Below, in pieces: positions 14,480 to 24,277 of a stretch of 38,525 nucleotides of DNA (position 1 is its first letter; each line of letters opens with the position of its first letter). The DNA lies in NCBI GenBank assembly GCA_036002485.1, contig DASYTI010000214.1, positions 1 to 38,525 of the forward strand, given 5' to 3'. The position numbers and the translations under genes were made by a program. Below the pieces are notes generated by a model that worked only from the letters and a program-made list of their open reading frames with translations, was not told where the DNA came from and did no database searches. This stretch comes from Candidatus Methylomirabilota bacterium. Its GTDB lineage: Bacteria; Methylomirabilota; Methylomirabilia; Rokubacteriales; CSP1-6.

Positions 14480-15673
14480 TCAGAACGTGAGGGGGTCGGT
14501 CAGGCGGGCCCAGCGGCCGCCCTTGACCACGGCCAGGAACGACGAGTTGGCGCCCTGGCGCTTGTTGGGACCGAAGCTCACCTTCGGCCCGTTGAAGATG
14601 TCGCGATAGTCCTTGATCGACTCCAATCCCTTGACGAAGTTGTCGAGGGTCAGGTCGGCGCCCGACTTCCCGATCGCCGTCACCGTCAAGTCCGCGGCCA
14701 CGTGGCCGTAGACCGCGCCGATGTTCGGCTCGACCTTGAAGCGCTCCTTGTAGCGGTCGAACCAGGCCTGGGCCACGGGGCTCAGGGTGTCCCGGTACGG
14801 CATGTCCGTGAGACCCATGGCGTAGAGGCCCTCCGTCACCCCGCCCTGGGCGGCGGCGACAAAGAGATCATAGGTGGCCGCGGAGCCCAGGAAGTCCACG
14901 TCGGTCCAGCCGATCTTGCGCGCCGTCGCGTACGGCACGATCGAATCGCGCACGATGGTCCCGAGCACCACGAGGTCGCAGCCCGCCGCCTTGAGCTTGG
15001 TGATCTGCGCCGTGAAGTCCTGGTCCGTCGGCTTGTGCGAGACCGTCTCCGCGAGCTTGATCTTCATCCTGTCGACCTGGGCCTGCACACCGTCCAGGAC
15101 TTCCTTCCCGAAGTCGGTGTCCTGGTACATCGCGCAGACCGCCTTCTTCCCCTTCTTCGTGACGAAGTAGTTGATCCCCGCGCGCACCTGGTCCACATAG
15201 GTGGCAGCCCCGTAGAACTTCAGCTTGTGGAAAGGCTCGAACATCGAGCGCGCGGCCGACAGCGGGAACAGGTTCGGCACTCCGGCCTCGAGCTGGTCCT
15301 TGAAGAGCGCGTTGTTCATGGGCGTCCCCAGCCCGGCCACCATGGCGAAGATGCGGTCACGGTTGATCAGCTTCGCTCCCGCCTGCACCGCCCGCGGCAC
15401 CTGGTACTGTGTGTCCTCGACCACCAGCTTGATCTTGCGGCCGTGGATGCCGCCCAACTCGTTGGCCTCGTCGAAGCGCATCTTGACCGCGTTCGATGAG
15501 GACGCGCCGTAGGTCGCGGCCGGTCCCGACAGGTCCGTGTGCATGCCGAGAACGATCTCGGTCTTGGTGACGCCCCGCGTCTCCTTCTGCGCCATGGCCA
15601 CGCCGGCCAGCGCCACCGCGCCGGCCAGGGCCACCGCGCCGACCAGCACTCCCACACCCAGCAGCTTCCTCAT
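14480..15673 (-). CDS. Branched-chain-amino-acid-type ABC substrate-binding protein (distal copy)
   Basis: A 397-residue periplasmic binding protein of the LivJ/LivK class (type I fold). It starts M-R-K-L-L-G and has a long hydrophobic Sec signal with cleavage likely after V-A-M-A. The mature protein opens with E-I-V-L-G-M-H-T-D-L-S-G-P-A, the usual ligand-binding loop. The segment A-V-Y-G-H-V-A-A-D is also typical. The start at 15673 has AGGAG seven bases ahead. It closes the liv-type operon, 43 bases after the acyl-CoA ligase. Such proteins in soil bacteria often bind organic or aromatic acids rather than leucine; with the acyl-CoA ligase next door, an acid ligand is the better guess. Confidence 0.94.
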   Translation of the reverse strand: MRKLLGVGVLVGAVALAGAVALAGVAMAQKETRGVTKTEIVLGMHTDLSGPAATYGASSSNAVKMRFDEANELGGIHGRKIKLVVEDTQYQVPRAVQAGAKLINRDRIFAMVAGLGTPMNNALFKDQLEAGVPNLFPLSAARSMFEPFHKLKFYGAATYVDQVRAGINYFVTKKGKKAVCAMYQDTDFGKEVLDGVQAQVDRMKIKLAETVSHKPTDQDFTAQITKLKAAGCDLVVLGTIVRDSIVPYATARKIGWTDVDFLGSAATYDLFVAAAQGGVTEGLYAMGLTDMPYRDTLSPVAQAWFDRYKERFKVEPNIGAVYGHVAADLTVTAIGKSGADLTLDNFVKGLESIKDYRDIFNGPKVSFGPNKRQGANSSFLAVVKGGRWARLTDPLTF

Positions 15674-15716
15674 GTCCTGCTCCTTTCGTGGTTGCCCATC
15701 CGCCATCCGGCGGCCG

Positions 15717-17615
15717 TCAAGTCCCCGCGTACATTCCGTCGATGATCCCTTTGTATTTCAGGTTGACGAATGACCGCTTCAGCTTCATGGTGGGCGTCAG
15801 CTCTTCGTCCTCGGCGGTGAGGATCTCCTCGATGAGGCAGAACTTCTTGATGGTCTCCACCCGCGCGAGCTGCCGGTTCACCCGCTCGATCTCGCCCCAG
15901 ATCAGGTCCTGGATCTCCTTGGCGCGACACAGGGAGGCGAAATTCGTGAAGGGCACGTTCCGCTCCTGGGCGAACTGGGCCACCGTCTCGTGGTCGATCA
16001 TGATCAGACAGGACAGGAACTTGCGCCGGTCGCCGATGACCACCGCGTCCGAGATGTACGGGGAGAACTTGAGCTGGTTCTCGATCTCGGAGGGCGTGAC
16101 GTTCTTCCCCCCCGCCGTGATGATGATGTCCTTCATCCGGTCGGTGATCTTGACGAACCCCTCCTCGTCCACGACCCCCACATCGCCCGTATGCAGCCAC
16201 CCGTCGACGATCGTCTCCGCGGTCTTCTGGGGGTTCTTGTAGTACCCGAGAAACACGTGCGGCCCTTTCAAGAGGATCTCACCTTCCCGGGAGAGCATGA
16301 GCTCGGTGTCCGGCCGGGTCAGCCCGACCGTACCGAGCTTGATCCGGGTGGCGGGCATGGCGGTGGCGAGCCCGCAATTCTCCGTCTGGCCGTAGACCTC
16401 CCGCATGTCGATGCCGAGGGCCAGGTACCACTTGATCAGCTCGGGGGCGATGGGCGCGGCGCCCGTGGCCGCCCCCCGGGCCCGGTGCAGCCCCAGGGAG
16501 CGCTTGATGTTGTCGAGCACCAGGAGGTCCGCCGCGCCGTAGAGCAGCCGGAGCCAGGCCGTGGGCTTCCCGCCCGCGATCCTCCGCTCGGCCACCCGCA
16601 TGCCGATTCTCATGGCCCACGCGTAGGCGATCTTGCCCGGCCACGTCGCCTCGCGCATGCGCAGGGCCACCGCGGAGTAGAACTTCTCCCAGATCCTCGG
16701 CACCGCGAAGAAGATCGCGGGCGCCACCTCCCGGATGTTCTCGGGCACCGTGTCGATGCTCTCGGCAAAGTTGACGGTGGCCCCGGAGCGCAGCGGATAG
16801 AACACGCTGAACGTCCGTTCCGCGATGTGGGCGAGGGGCAGAAAAGAGAGCTGCTGGTCGCCCTCGCGCGGCTCGCTGATGAAGTCGGAGTAGCCGAGCT
16901 GGAACAGGATGTTCCGGTGGCTCAGCATGGCCCCCTTGGGGGGGCCGGTGGTGCCGGAGGTGTACACGAGGATGGCGAGGTCCTCCGGCTTCGCGATCTC
17001 GACCATGGGCGCGAAGGCCCCGGGATGCTCGCGCTCGTAGCGCGCCCCCAGGGCCAGCAATGCCTCGAAGGGCATCACCTGGTCGTCAGCGAAGCCGTGC
17101 AGCCCTTCCATGTCGTACACGACGATCTTGACGAGCTGCGGGCAGCGCGCGCGGACCTCCAGGATCTTGTCGAGCTGCTCCTCGTTCTCCGCGAAGAAGA
17201 AGCGCGTGCCGCTGTCGTTGACGATGTACTCGATCTGCTTCGCGGAGTCGGTCGTATAGATGCCGTTGGTGACGCCGCCCACCGACATGGTGCCGAGATC
17301 CGTGTAGAGCCACTCCGGACAGTTTTCGGCGACCACCGACACGACGTCTTTCGGCCGGAGGCCGAGGGCTACGAGCCCGAGCCCGACCTGTCTCGCTCTC
17401 TCCCCGTACTCACGCCAGGTGATGGAGCGCCAGATGCCGAGATGCTTCTCGCGCATGGCGACCCTGTCGCCCCGGTCTCCGACCACGTGCTGGAACAGCC
17501 TGGGCAGGGTGGCCTGGCCGAAGATGGTCCACACCCGTTGCTCCGGCCTGGTCAGCCGTGGCTCGATGGCGACCGGCCGGGCATCGTCCTTCGCGAGGTC
17601 CGGCCTCAGCGCCAC
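15717..17615 (-). CDS. Long-chain acyl-CoA ligase (AMP-binding)
   Basis: A 632-residue adenylate-forming enzyme of the eukaryote-like long-chain acyl-CoA synthetase group (FadD15-like by length). It activates a carboxylic acid with ATP and CoA. The P-loop-like motif Y-T-S-G-T-T-G-P-P-K-G is at about residues 218-228. Other motifs are Y-G-Q-T-E-N, G-W-L-H-T-G-D-V-G and the C-terminal lysine region P-T-M-K-L-K-R. The GTG at 17615 has GAGGAAG before it and overlaps the upstream livF stop by 10 bases, so it is translated with the transporter. Coupling import to CoA activation would trap the substrate inside the cell. The acid could be fatty or aromatic. Confidence 0.94.
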   Translation of the reverse strand: MALRPDLAKDDARPVAIEPRLTRPEQRVWTIFGQATLPRLFQHVVGDRGDRVAMREKHLGIWRSITWREYGERARQVGLGLVALGLRPKDVVSVVAENCPEWLYTDLGTMSVGGVTNGIYTTDSAKQIEYIVNDSGTRFFFAENEEQLDKILEVRARCPQLVKIVVYDMEGLHGFADDQVMPFEALLALGARYEREHPGAFAPMVEIAKPEDLAILVYTSGTTGPPKGAMLSHRNILFQLGYSDFISEPREGDQQLSFLPLAHIAERTFSVFYPLRSGATVNFAESIDTVPENIREVAPAIFFAVPRIWEKFYSAVALRMREATWPGKIAYAWAMRIGMRVAERRIAGGKPTAWLRLLYGAADLLVLDNIKRSLGLHRARGAATGAAPIAPELIKWYLALGIDMREVYGQTENCGLATAMPATRIKLGTVGLTRPDTELMLSREGEILLKGPHVFLGYYKNPQKTAETIVDGWLHTGDVGVVDEEGFVKITDRMKDIIITAGGKNVTPSEIENQLKFSPYISDAVVIGDRRKFLSCLIMIDHETVAQFAQERNVPFTNFASLCRAKEIQDLIWGEIERVNRQLARVETIKKFCLIEEILTAEDEELTPTMKLKRSFVNLKYKGIIDGMYAGT

Positions 17616-18379
17616 GTTTTCTTCCTCTTCCAGCGGCGCGTACCCCGGACGCTGCTTTCCTTGATACCCAGATAGAACTCCTTGATGTCGTCCTTCTCGA
17701 GCAGCCGGGCGCAGGTGTCCTCCATGACGATGCGACCCACCTCCAGGACATAGCCATAGTCGGCGACGTGCAGGGCCATGTTGGCGTTCTGCTCCACGAG
17801 AAGGACGGTCACCCCCTGCTCGCGGTTGATCCGGAGGATTATATCGAAGATCTCCTTCACCAACTTGGGCGAGAGGCCCAGGGACGGCTCGTCGAGCAGC
17901 ATCATCTTCGGCCGCGCCATCAGGGCCCGGCTGATCGACAGCATCTGCTGCTCCCCGCCCGAGAGCCGGCCCGCGGGCTGATGAGCACGCGCTCTCAAGA
18001 ACGGAAAGTAGTCGTACACCATGCCCAGGTCCTTGACGATCCCCTCGCCGTCGTTCCGGATATAGGCGCCCATCTTCAGATTTTCCTGGACGGTGAGGAG
18101 GGGAAAAACCTCGCGCCCCTCCGGCACATGGCTGAGCCCGAGCCGCGCCACCTTGTCGGGGTCCATTCCCTGGATCTCTCGTCCCTCGAGGGTCACCGTC
18201 CCCTTCTGGGGATCCATGACTCCCGACACGGTCTTCAGAATTGTCGTCTTGCCGGCGCCGTTGGCGCCGAGGATGGTCACGATGCTCCCCCGGGGCACCG
18301 CGAAGCTCACCCCCCGGATGGCCATGATCGGCCCGTAGTACGTCTCGACGTTGCTGACGGTGAGGAGGGCGTCGGCCAT
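17606..18379 (-). CDS. livF: Branched-chain-type ABC transporter ATP-binding protein LivF
   Basis: A 257-residue ATPase of the LivF class. Walker A reads G-A-N-G-A-G-K-T-T, the signature L-S-G-G-E-Q-Q, and Walker B M-M-L-L-D-E-P-S. LivF proteins are usually about 235 residues; this one has an extra basic C-terminal tail ending R-R-W-K-R-K-K-T-W-R. The ATG at 18379 follows the livG stop by three bases. It works as a heterodimer with LivG on the cytoplasmic face of LivH-LivM. Confidence 0.95.
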   Translation of the reverse strand: MADALLTVSNVETYYGPIMAIRGVSFAVPRGSIVTILGANGAGKTTILKTVSGVMDPQKGTVTLEGREIQGMDPDKVARLGLSHVPEGREVFPLLTVQENLKMGAYIRNDGEGIVKDLGMVYDYFPFLRARAHQPAGRLSGGEQQMLSISRALMARPKMMLLDEPSLGLSPKLVKEIFDIILRINREQGVTVLLVEQNANMALHVADYGYVLEVGRIVMEDTCARLLEKDDIKEFYLGIKESSVRGTRRWKRKKTWR

Positions 18380-18382
18380 CTC

Positions 18383-19137
<755 letters not shown>

Positions 19138-19141
<4 letters not shown>

Positions 19142-20280
19142 CGCAGACGCTCCGATCTCATGTACGACTTCTGCCGCCGGAAGGTCGCGTGCTTGTAGAG
19201 GGGGAAGGTCGAGAAGAAGATCTTGATCTTCATCCAGCGGCCGTAGATGCCCAGGGGCTCGAAGAGGATGAAGAGCACGAGGATCAGCCCGAAGATCCCG
19301 GGCTCCAGGCCGGGCTGCTTGACGAACCGGTCCACCGCGGAGAAGACGGCGCTGCTCGCGTCCTTGCCGAAGACGGCGAAGAGCTGGCTCACCCACACCG
19401 GCACGGCATCCCGCGCCTGGGAGATGGCCACGGGCAGCATGGCCACGAAGATGGCCCCGAAGACGGCCCCGTGCAGGCTGCCCAGGCCGCCCACCACGAC
19501 CATCAACAGGAACTGGATCGAGAGCAGCACGCTGAAGATATCGGGGGCGAGGAAGGCGATCTTGTGGGCGAAGAGCGCGCCGGCCAGACCCATGACGGCC
19601 GCGGAGTAGGCGAAGGCCATGGTCTTGTACGCGGCGAGGTTGACGCCCATTGACTGCGCGGCGACCTCGCTGTCCCGGATGGCCACCCACGCCCGCCCGG
19701 TGGCCGACCGGAGCAGGTTGCCCGTGAGCCAGAGGGCGCCGATCAAGAGCGCCAGGCAGAGGAAGTAGAAGCTCAGGTCGCTCCCCAGGGGCAGGCCGAA
19801 GAGGACCACCTTCTGCACCGGCTTGCCCTTGAGCCCATGGGTGACGCGCTCCCACCGTGTGAACACTTCCTGGATGATGAGGGCGAAGGCGAGGGTGGCG
19901 ATGGCGAGGTAGACACCGGTCATGCGCAGCGCGGGCAGACCCACGAGCACCCCGGCCGCCGCCGTCACTGTCACCGCCAGGGCCACCGAGACGATCCAGG
20001 GCATCCCGAGATCCTGCGACAGGTACACGTGGGCGTAGGCTCCGATACCGAGAAAGGCGGCGTGGCCCAAGCTGACGAGGCCGGTGTAGCCGGTGAGCAC
20101 CATGAGGGAGAGACCGCAGAGTCCGTAGATGAAGACGAGGCTCAGATCGCCCACGTACTCGGGGACGAGGCGCGGAAGCACGAGCAGGGCGACGAAGAGG
20201 GCGATATACCAGTTCCGCTGGACGCCGTCTCGGAAGAGGGCCAGGTCCTGGCCGTAGGAGGTCTTGAACAGGAACCGCAT
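19138..20280 (-). CDS. livM: Branched-chain-type ABC transporter permease LivM
   Basis: A 380-residue inner-membrane permease of the LivM class with about ten hydrophobic helices. The hallmark G-Y-T-G-L-V-S-L-G-H-A-A-F-L-G-I-G-A-Y segment is present. Near the C-terminus come G-G-L-G-S-L-H-G-A-V and a L-F-E-P-L-G-I-Y-G-R-W phrase. A basic tail of about 30 residues follows. It pairs with LivH to form the membrane channel. It starts six bases after the livH stop and overlaps livG by four bases. Confidence 0.95.
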
Positions 20281-20286
20281 GCCGGG

Positions 20287-21159
20287 TCAGACCTTCTTCC
20301 GGCCCACGCTGCCGAACATTCCCTGGGGCCGCACGGCCAGCACGACGAGCAGGACGACGTAGGCGGCGACATCCTTGAAGCCCTGCGGCAGATAGGTGCC
20401 GCTGAACAGCTCGATGAGTCCGATGGTCAGGCCTCCCACGAGCGCTCCGGGAATCGACCCGAATCCGCCGAGCACGGCGGCCGCGAACGCTTTGAGCCCG
20501 ATGAATCCGAGATTGGTGTCGATGAGGGAGACGGGGGCGAGCAGGACCCCAGCCACCGCGGCCACCGCCGCGGAGATCGCCCAGATGAGCGAGAACATTC
20601 GCTTGACGGGAATGCCCATGTAGTAGGCGGCGAGCTGGTTCTGGGAGGTGGCCTGCATGGCCACCCCGACCTTCGTGTAGGTGAAGAAGACGTACAGCAC
20701 CGCGCAGAGGAGGACGGTGCCCACGATGATGGAGACGTACTCGTGGCTGACGCTCACATTGCCCAGCCGGGTCGCCCGCGCGCTGAACGGGGTGGGGAGG
20801 GTGTAGATCTCCGATCCCCAGGTGATCGACGCGAAGCTCCGGAACGTCGCGGCGAGGCCGATGGTGAGCATGACCACGGCGAACTGCGGCTGGCCGATGA
20901 CCCGGCGGAGCACGGTGGCATCCAGCACGGCGCCAAAGAGTGCCACCGCCCCGATGGCGAGGGCGAAGGCCGGCCAGTAGCCGACCCCGTACCACACCAC
21001 GAACATGTAGCAGGTGAAGGCGCCCAGCATCATGAAGTCGCCCTGGGCGAAGTTCACCAGCTCGGTGGTCTTGTAGATGAGGACGAAGCCGAGGGCGACC
21101 AGGCCGTAGATGCAGCCGACGGCGAGGCCATTCAAGGCCAGCTGCAGAATGATCTCCAG
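20287..21159 (-). CDS. livH: Branched-chain-type ABC transporter permease LivH
   Basis: A 290-residue permease of the LivH class. The family N-terminus normally reads like E-I-I-L-Q-L-A-L-N-G-L-A-x-G-C-I-Y-G-L-V-A-L-G. All of that is encoded here only if translation begins at a CTG at 21159, with GGAAGGG about five bases ahead. A TTG at 21135 would drop eight conserved residues, and no ATG or GTG is available in frame. The motif L-V-N-F-A-Q-G-D-F-M-M-L-G-A is diagnostic, as is A-A-V-L-G-G-F-G-S-I-P-G-A near the end. It is the first permease gene of the operon and sits 236 bases after the upstream binding-protein gene, with a strong hairpin in between. Confidence 0.92.
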   Translation of the reverse strand: MEIILQLALNGLAVGCIYGLVALGFVLIYKTTELVNFAQGDFMMLGAFTCYMFVVWYGVGYWPAFALAIGAVALFGAVLDATVLRRVIGQPQFAVVMLTIGLAATFRSFASITWGSEIYTLPTPFSARATRLGNVSVSHEYVSIIVGTVLLCAVLYVFFTYTKVGVAMQATSQNQLAAYYMGIPVKRMFSLIWAISAAVAAVAGVLLAPVSLIDTNLGFIGLKAFAAAVLGGFGSIPGALVGGLTIGLIELFSGTYLPQGFKDVAAYVVLLVVLAVRPQGMFGSVGRKKV

Positions 21160-21223
21160 GGTCGCCCTTCCCCCGCGCCGGCCGTCATGCTCGGCGCGTT
21201 TTCCGAGTCTTGCTTCGCGCCGA

Positions 21224-21232
21224 ATGTTAGCA
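21224..21232 (-). promoter_or_regulatory. Putative extended -10 element before livH
   Basis: On the minus strand TGCTAACAT fits the TGnTAnnnT pattern about 65 bases upstream of the livH start. It could give livHMGF its own promoter in addition to read-through from the binding-protein gene. Confidence 0.33.
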
Positions 21233-21303
21233 GATCGCCGATTCTTCCACCATGATGGCCTCGGCGGCCCCTGGCCGTCGCGAGACGAGCGCTGAGTCGA
21301 TCC

Positions 21304-21338
21304 GCAGGCGAGACGTAGTCTCTCTACGTTGAGCCTGC
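21304..21338 (-). promoter_or_regulatory. Strong intercistronic hairpin between a binding-protein gene and livH
   Basis: Two 6-bp stems (GCAGGC/GCCTGC and ACGTAG/CTACGT) stack around a symmetric 3x3 internal loop and close on a five-base loop. The internal loop, GAG opposite TGA, could form tandem G-A pairs plus a G-T pair on the plus-strand reading. An alternative small stem, GAGAC-GTA-GTCTC (21310-21322), would compete. It lies after the stop of the binding-protein gene and before livH, both on the minus strand. No T-run follows it. The rest of 21160-21395 holds no gene. Confidence 0.6.
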
Positions 21339-21395
21339 AGTCGAGGGCGCCAACGAAGCAGATGGGCCTTTTTCAGCCGCCTGCGAGCGAAAGAT

Positions 21396-22664
21396 CTACG
21401 CTTTGGGGCGCGGGAAGACGAAACGTTGCTCCGCTGCGTCTTTGGGCCAGACCACCTTGGGCTTCTGGCCCAGGATCTGGAGCATGGCCGTGCTGGCATT
21501 CGGGTTGTCGCCCGTCTCGTTGAAGACCACGGGCCCCGTCGACACGGTCACCCCGCCGCCGAAGCTGGTCTTCTTGATGGCGGCCACCACGGCGTCGGGA
21601 TCGGTGGTGGCCGCGCGCTCGAGAACATCCGCGATCACGAGCACGCCCTCGTACGAATAGGCGGCGCTGGCGTCGAAGTTCCGCCCCCCGGACCGTTTCA
21701 GGTACTCGGGGGCGATCCGCTGGGTGGCGGGGAGCCGGTAGTTCGCGTACACCGTGCAGTCCATGACGTACTCGATCCGCTCCTTGAGCTGCTGGATCTG
21801 CCTCGTCTCGTACAAGCCGGGCGCGCCCGGGCTGATGATGCCCATCACGTCCACCCTCTGCTTGGCGAGCTCATCGAGCAGCAGGATGGCCGTGGCCGGA
21901 CGCGTCACCGGCGCGATGATGTCGGGCTTGGTCGCCCGGGCTCGCGAGACCTCCGTGGCGAGGTCGACGGCGTTTTCCGGGTACGGGATCACGTCGACGA
22001 TGTCGAACCCCGGGCTGGCGGCCTTGTGCGCCACCTGGAAGCTCTCCGTCTGCGTCTTGCCGAAGAGGTCATTGGAGTACAGGACCACCACGCGCTTGGG
22101 GCTGACGCCCGCCTCGCGGAAGATCTCCGTCATGTAGCGGACGGCATTGCGCCCGAAGATGACGCTGCCCGGGAAGATGCGGTACACGTACTGCAGCTTC
22201 TGCTGGCCCTCCCGCACGGACTTGGCGATATTGGCGGTGGGCGCGTCGGCGGCCGTGATGTCGATCACGTAGGGCACCCGCCGTTGCTGCGCCAGGGCGG
22301 CGATCGAGGCGACGTGCGCGGAGTGAAACCCGCCCGTCAAGAGCTGGGCGCCGGCGTTGATGAGCCGCTCCGCTTCCGAGCGGGCGACATCGGGCTTGGT
22401 CTCGCTGTCCGCGTGCAGCAGCTCGAGACGGGCGCCTCCCATCGACTTGATCCCGCCCGCGGCATTGATGGCCTCCGCGGCCATCTGCGCGCCGAGCTTG
22501 GAGTCCTGCCCCACCTCGGCCATGGGGCCCGAGACCGGGCTGACCATGCCGACCTTGATCGTCCGCGGCTGGGCGCGGAGCAGAGTCGGGAAAGCGGTGA
22601 CGCCGACGGAGGACACCGTGGCCCCGCGAAGAAATGCGCGCCGGCTCACCCGCGGTGCGGCCAT
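21396..22664 (-). CDS. Branched-chain-amino-acid-type ABC substrate-binding protein (Tat-exported)
   Basis: A 422-residue type I periplasmic binding protein. The N-terminus has a Tat signal (V-S-R-R-A-F-L-R-G-A) with cleavage near L-L-R-A. The mature part opens I-K-V-G-M-V-S-P-V-S-G-P-M-A, the ligand-loop motif, and continues with A-E-A-I-N-A-A-G-G-I. It is the proximal gene of the liv-type operon; a second, Sec-exported binding protein closes the same operon. The ATG at 22664 has AGGAG seven bases ahead and is preferred to the GTG one codon earlier. Ligand unknown; family members bind amino acids, amides or aromatic acids. Confidence 0.94.
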   Translation of the reverse strand: MAAPRVSRRAFLRGATVSSVGVTAFPTLLRAQPRTIKVGMVSPVSGPMAEVGQDSKLGAQMAAEAINAAGGIKSMGGARLELLHADSETKPDVARSEAERLINAGAQLLTGGFHSAHVASIAALAQQRRVPYVIDITAADAPTANIAKSVREGQQKLQYVYRIFPGSVIFGRNAVRYMTEIFREAGVSPKRVVVLYSNDLFGKTQTESFQVAHKAASPGFDIVDVIPYPENAVDLATEVSRARATKPDIIAPVTRPATAILLLDELAKQRVDVMGIISPGAPGLYETRQIQQLKERIEYVMDCTVYANYRLPATQRIAPEYLKRSGGRNFDASAAYSYEGVLVIADVLERAATTDPDAVVAAIKKTSFGGGVTVSTGPVVFNETGDNPNASTAMLQILGQKPKVVWPKDAAEQRFVFPRPKA

Positions 22665-22710
22665 CACGTCGCTCCTGGAGTCGCTCGGGCTCCTACGCTT
22701 TGCGCGTATC

Positions 22711-23328
22711 TCAGGCCCGGCTGGCCGCTGACGGGGCTGCCTCGCCGAAGACGGGATTGTCCGTCCGGTCCACGAGCGACTCGGCTCCCTCCGTGGGAAG
22801 CTGCTCCGAGTAGTTCTGGGCGGCGTCGATGTCCTTCTCCCACACTTCGCGCGGCAGCTCGTACAGCACTTCGATGCCGTGCCCGTCCGGATCGGAGATG
22901 TACACGCTGTGGGTCATGCCGTGGTTGGTGCGCCGGTGAAACGGCACTCCCTTGCTCTGGAGGAACGCGACCTGCTTGAGCCAGGACTCGCGGTCCGGCC
23001 AGGCAATGGCCACGTGGTTGATCCCGGTCCGGCCGGGCATGAGGTCCCACTTCTCGCGGTCCCCGCCGTTGGCCTCGGGCTCCTGGACTTCGGCCAGGGC
23101 GAGGTCGTGATGCGTCACGTGCCCTTGCGCGTCGAGGCCGCTGTAGAAGCGCATCTTCGGCCGCTTGCGTCCCGGGATGGGCTTGAGCTCGGCCACGCAC
23201 CGGAAGCCGATGATCTCGGTCCAGAACCGATGCGAGGCTTCCAGGTTCCGCACGTTGAGGACGAGGTGATTGATGCCGCGCGGCGCTTGGGCCTGCCCTG
23301 AGGCTGCTGACGTGTCTTCCTTGGACAT
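22711..23328 (-). CDS. VOC-family (glyoxalase/extradiol dioxygenase-like) protein
   Basis: A 205-residue vicinal-oxygen-chelate fold protein made of two beta-alpha-beta-beta-beta modules. Likely metal ligands are H21 in I-N-H-L-V-L, a histidine in G-I-N-H-V-A or T-H-S-V-Y-I, and a glutamate in D-P-D-G-H-G-I-E-V-L-Y-E. That last phrase is common in catechol 2,3-dioxygenase-type and related enzymes. An extra 50-residue C-terminal tail is present. GGAGGG stands six bases before the ATG at 23328, which decides the start over an ATG ten codons earlier. It lies upstream of the liv-type operon and may be the first gene of it. Dioxygenase or isomerase activity cannot be told apart here. Confidence 0.9.
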   Translation of the reverse strand: MSKEDTSAASGQAQAPRGINHLVLNVRNLEASHRFWTEIIGFRCVAELKPIPGRKRPKMRFYSGLDAQGHVTHHDLALAEVQEPEANGGDREKWDLMPGRTGINHVAIAWPDRESWLKQVAFLQSKGVPFHRRTNHGMTHSVYISDPDGHGIEVLYELPREVWEKDIDAAQNYSEQLPTEGAESLVDRTDNPVFGEAAPSAASRA

Positions 23329-23405
23329 TGGTGTCCCTCCGTTACTCGACTGCTCCATGGCAACTCCGCCTCGCCGTCTGCATCCGCGCGGCTGAAGCAG
23401 CCATC

Positions 23406-23411
23406 AGTCTA
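23406..23411 (-). promoter_or_regulatory. Putative -10 element before the VOC gene
   Basis: TAGACT on the minus strand lies about 80 bases before the VOC gene start, within the 105-base spacer after the NIPSNAP gene. It is one of five identical hexamers placed ahead of genes in this window. Confidence 0.3.
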
Positions 23412-23433
23412 ACCCGATTCGCTCCCGTCCGGC

Positions 23434-24069
23434 TCACTTCATGGGTGATGCGGGGGCCGGGTTCAGGATGACCGAGCGCATCTCGATGAGGAGCGGCGCA
23501 GACTTGCCGAGGAAGGTCTGCCACTCGGGATCCTGCATCACCTGCCCGCGCACGGAGGCCCGATGGTTCAGGTCGCGATACGCCCACATGTGCACGACCT
23601 CGTTGAGCTGCCCCGCTTCCGTCTGCCAGACGCCCACGTTCGTGGAGTATTTCTCCCGTACCGGCATGATGGCCTTGAAGTGGCCCAGCCACTCCCCCGC
23701 CTTCCCGACGTGCGCGCGATACCAGCGGAGCTCGTAGAGATGGCCGGGCTCCACGGGCGGCTTGAAGGGAAGCTGCACGGACAGGATCTTGTTCTCCTGG
23801 GCCTGAATCATCGGGCGGATCTGCGGGACATAGCTCTTGGTCCACTCCTCGTTCTTGGCCAGCTCACCCCGCAGCCGGTCCCGCTCGTCGAGGCTCGGAT
23901 AGTTCCAGAGATGGACGAACTGGTTGAGGAGACCGAACTCGCTCGTCCACGAGCCCTCGAGCTTCCCGTACTTGTCGCCCCGGACCTTCCGACCGACCTG
24001 TTCGTTCAGCTTCAGGTACTCACCCTGCTTACCGGGCATCAGCGTGTAGGTGCGCAACTCGTGGATCAT
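23434..24069 (-). CDS. NIPSNAP-family protein with two tandem domains
   Basis: A 211-residue protein built from two NIPSNAP-type ferredoxin-like domains. The first starts M-I-H-E-L-R-T-Y-T-L at residue 1, and the second starts H-L-Y-E-L-R-W-Y-R at about 110. Each ends in a W-x-Y/W-A-Y-R-D-L-N-style strand. This dimeric alpha-beta-barrel fold occurs in small monooxygenase-like and stress proteins; the biochemical role is not known. AAAGGAG precedes the ATG. It is the most upstream gene of a long minus-strand run that includes the VOC protein and the liv-type importer. Confidence 0.9.
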   Translation of the reverse strand: MIHELRTYTLMPGKQGEYLKLNEQVGRKVRGDKYGKLEGSWTSEFGLLNQFVHLWNYPSLDERDRLRGELAKNEEWTKSYVPQIRPMIQAQENKILSVQLPFKPPVEPGHLYELRWYRAHVGKAGEWLGHFKAIMPVREKYSTNVGVWQTEAGQLNEVVHMWAYRDLNHRASVRGQVMQDPEWQTFLGKSAPLLIEMRSVILNPAPASPMK

Positions 24070-24135
24070 GGTCTACTCCTTTCGTCTGGCTATCGGTTCC
24101 GCTGCGAAGACGCAACCTGCGCCCAACCTCGGGTA

Positions 24136-24141
24136 AGTCTA
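24136..24141 (-). promoter_or_regulatory. Putative -10 element before the NIPSNAP gene
   Basis: TAGACT on the minus strand, about 70 bases before the NIPSNAP start, in the 208-base divergent spacer 24070-24277. It could start the whole minus-strand transcript towards the liv-type genes. Confidence 0.33.
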
Positions 24142-24277
24142 GGCCAAGTTCGACCCGAGTGCGAGACCCAGGAGAGTCTTGACGGAGGGCTATCGCCTCC
24201 GTACTCTGGCGGGCACTTGCTCCGGCCGGCCGCGCGGTCGGCGGCGGAGCCGCCACCTTCTCACCACGGAGGCTCAC

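Noticed and set aside
21240-21395. Possible tRNA or small RNA gene in the spacer
   Set aside because: The strong hairpin is present, but no cloverleaf, T-loop motif or separate promoter and T-rich end could be found.
24240-24254. Small GGCGGC-GGA-GCCGCC hairpin before the dienelactone hydrolase gene as a regulator
   Set aside because: Short GC stems of this size are frequent by chance in this sequence, and there is no second supporting feature.
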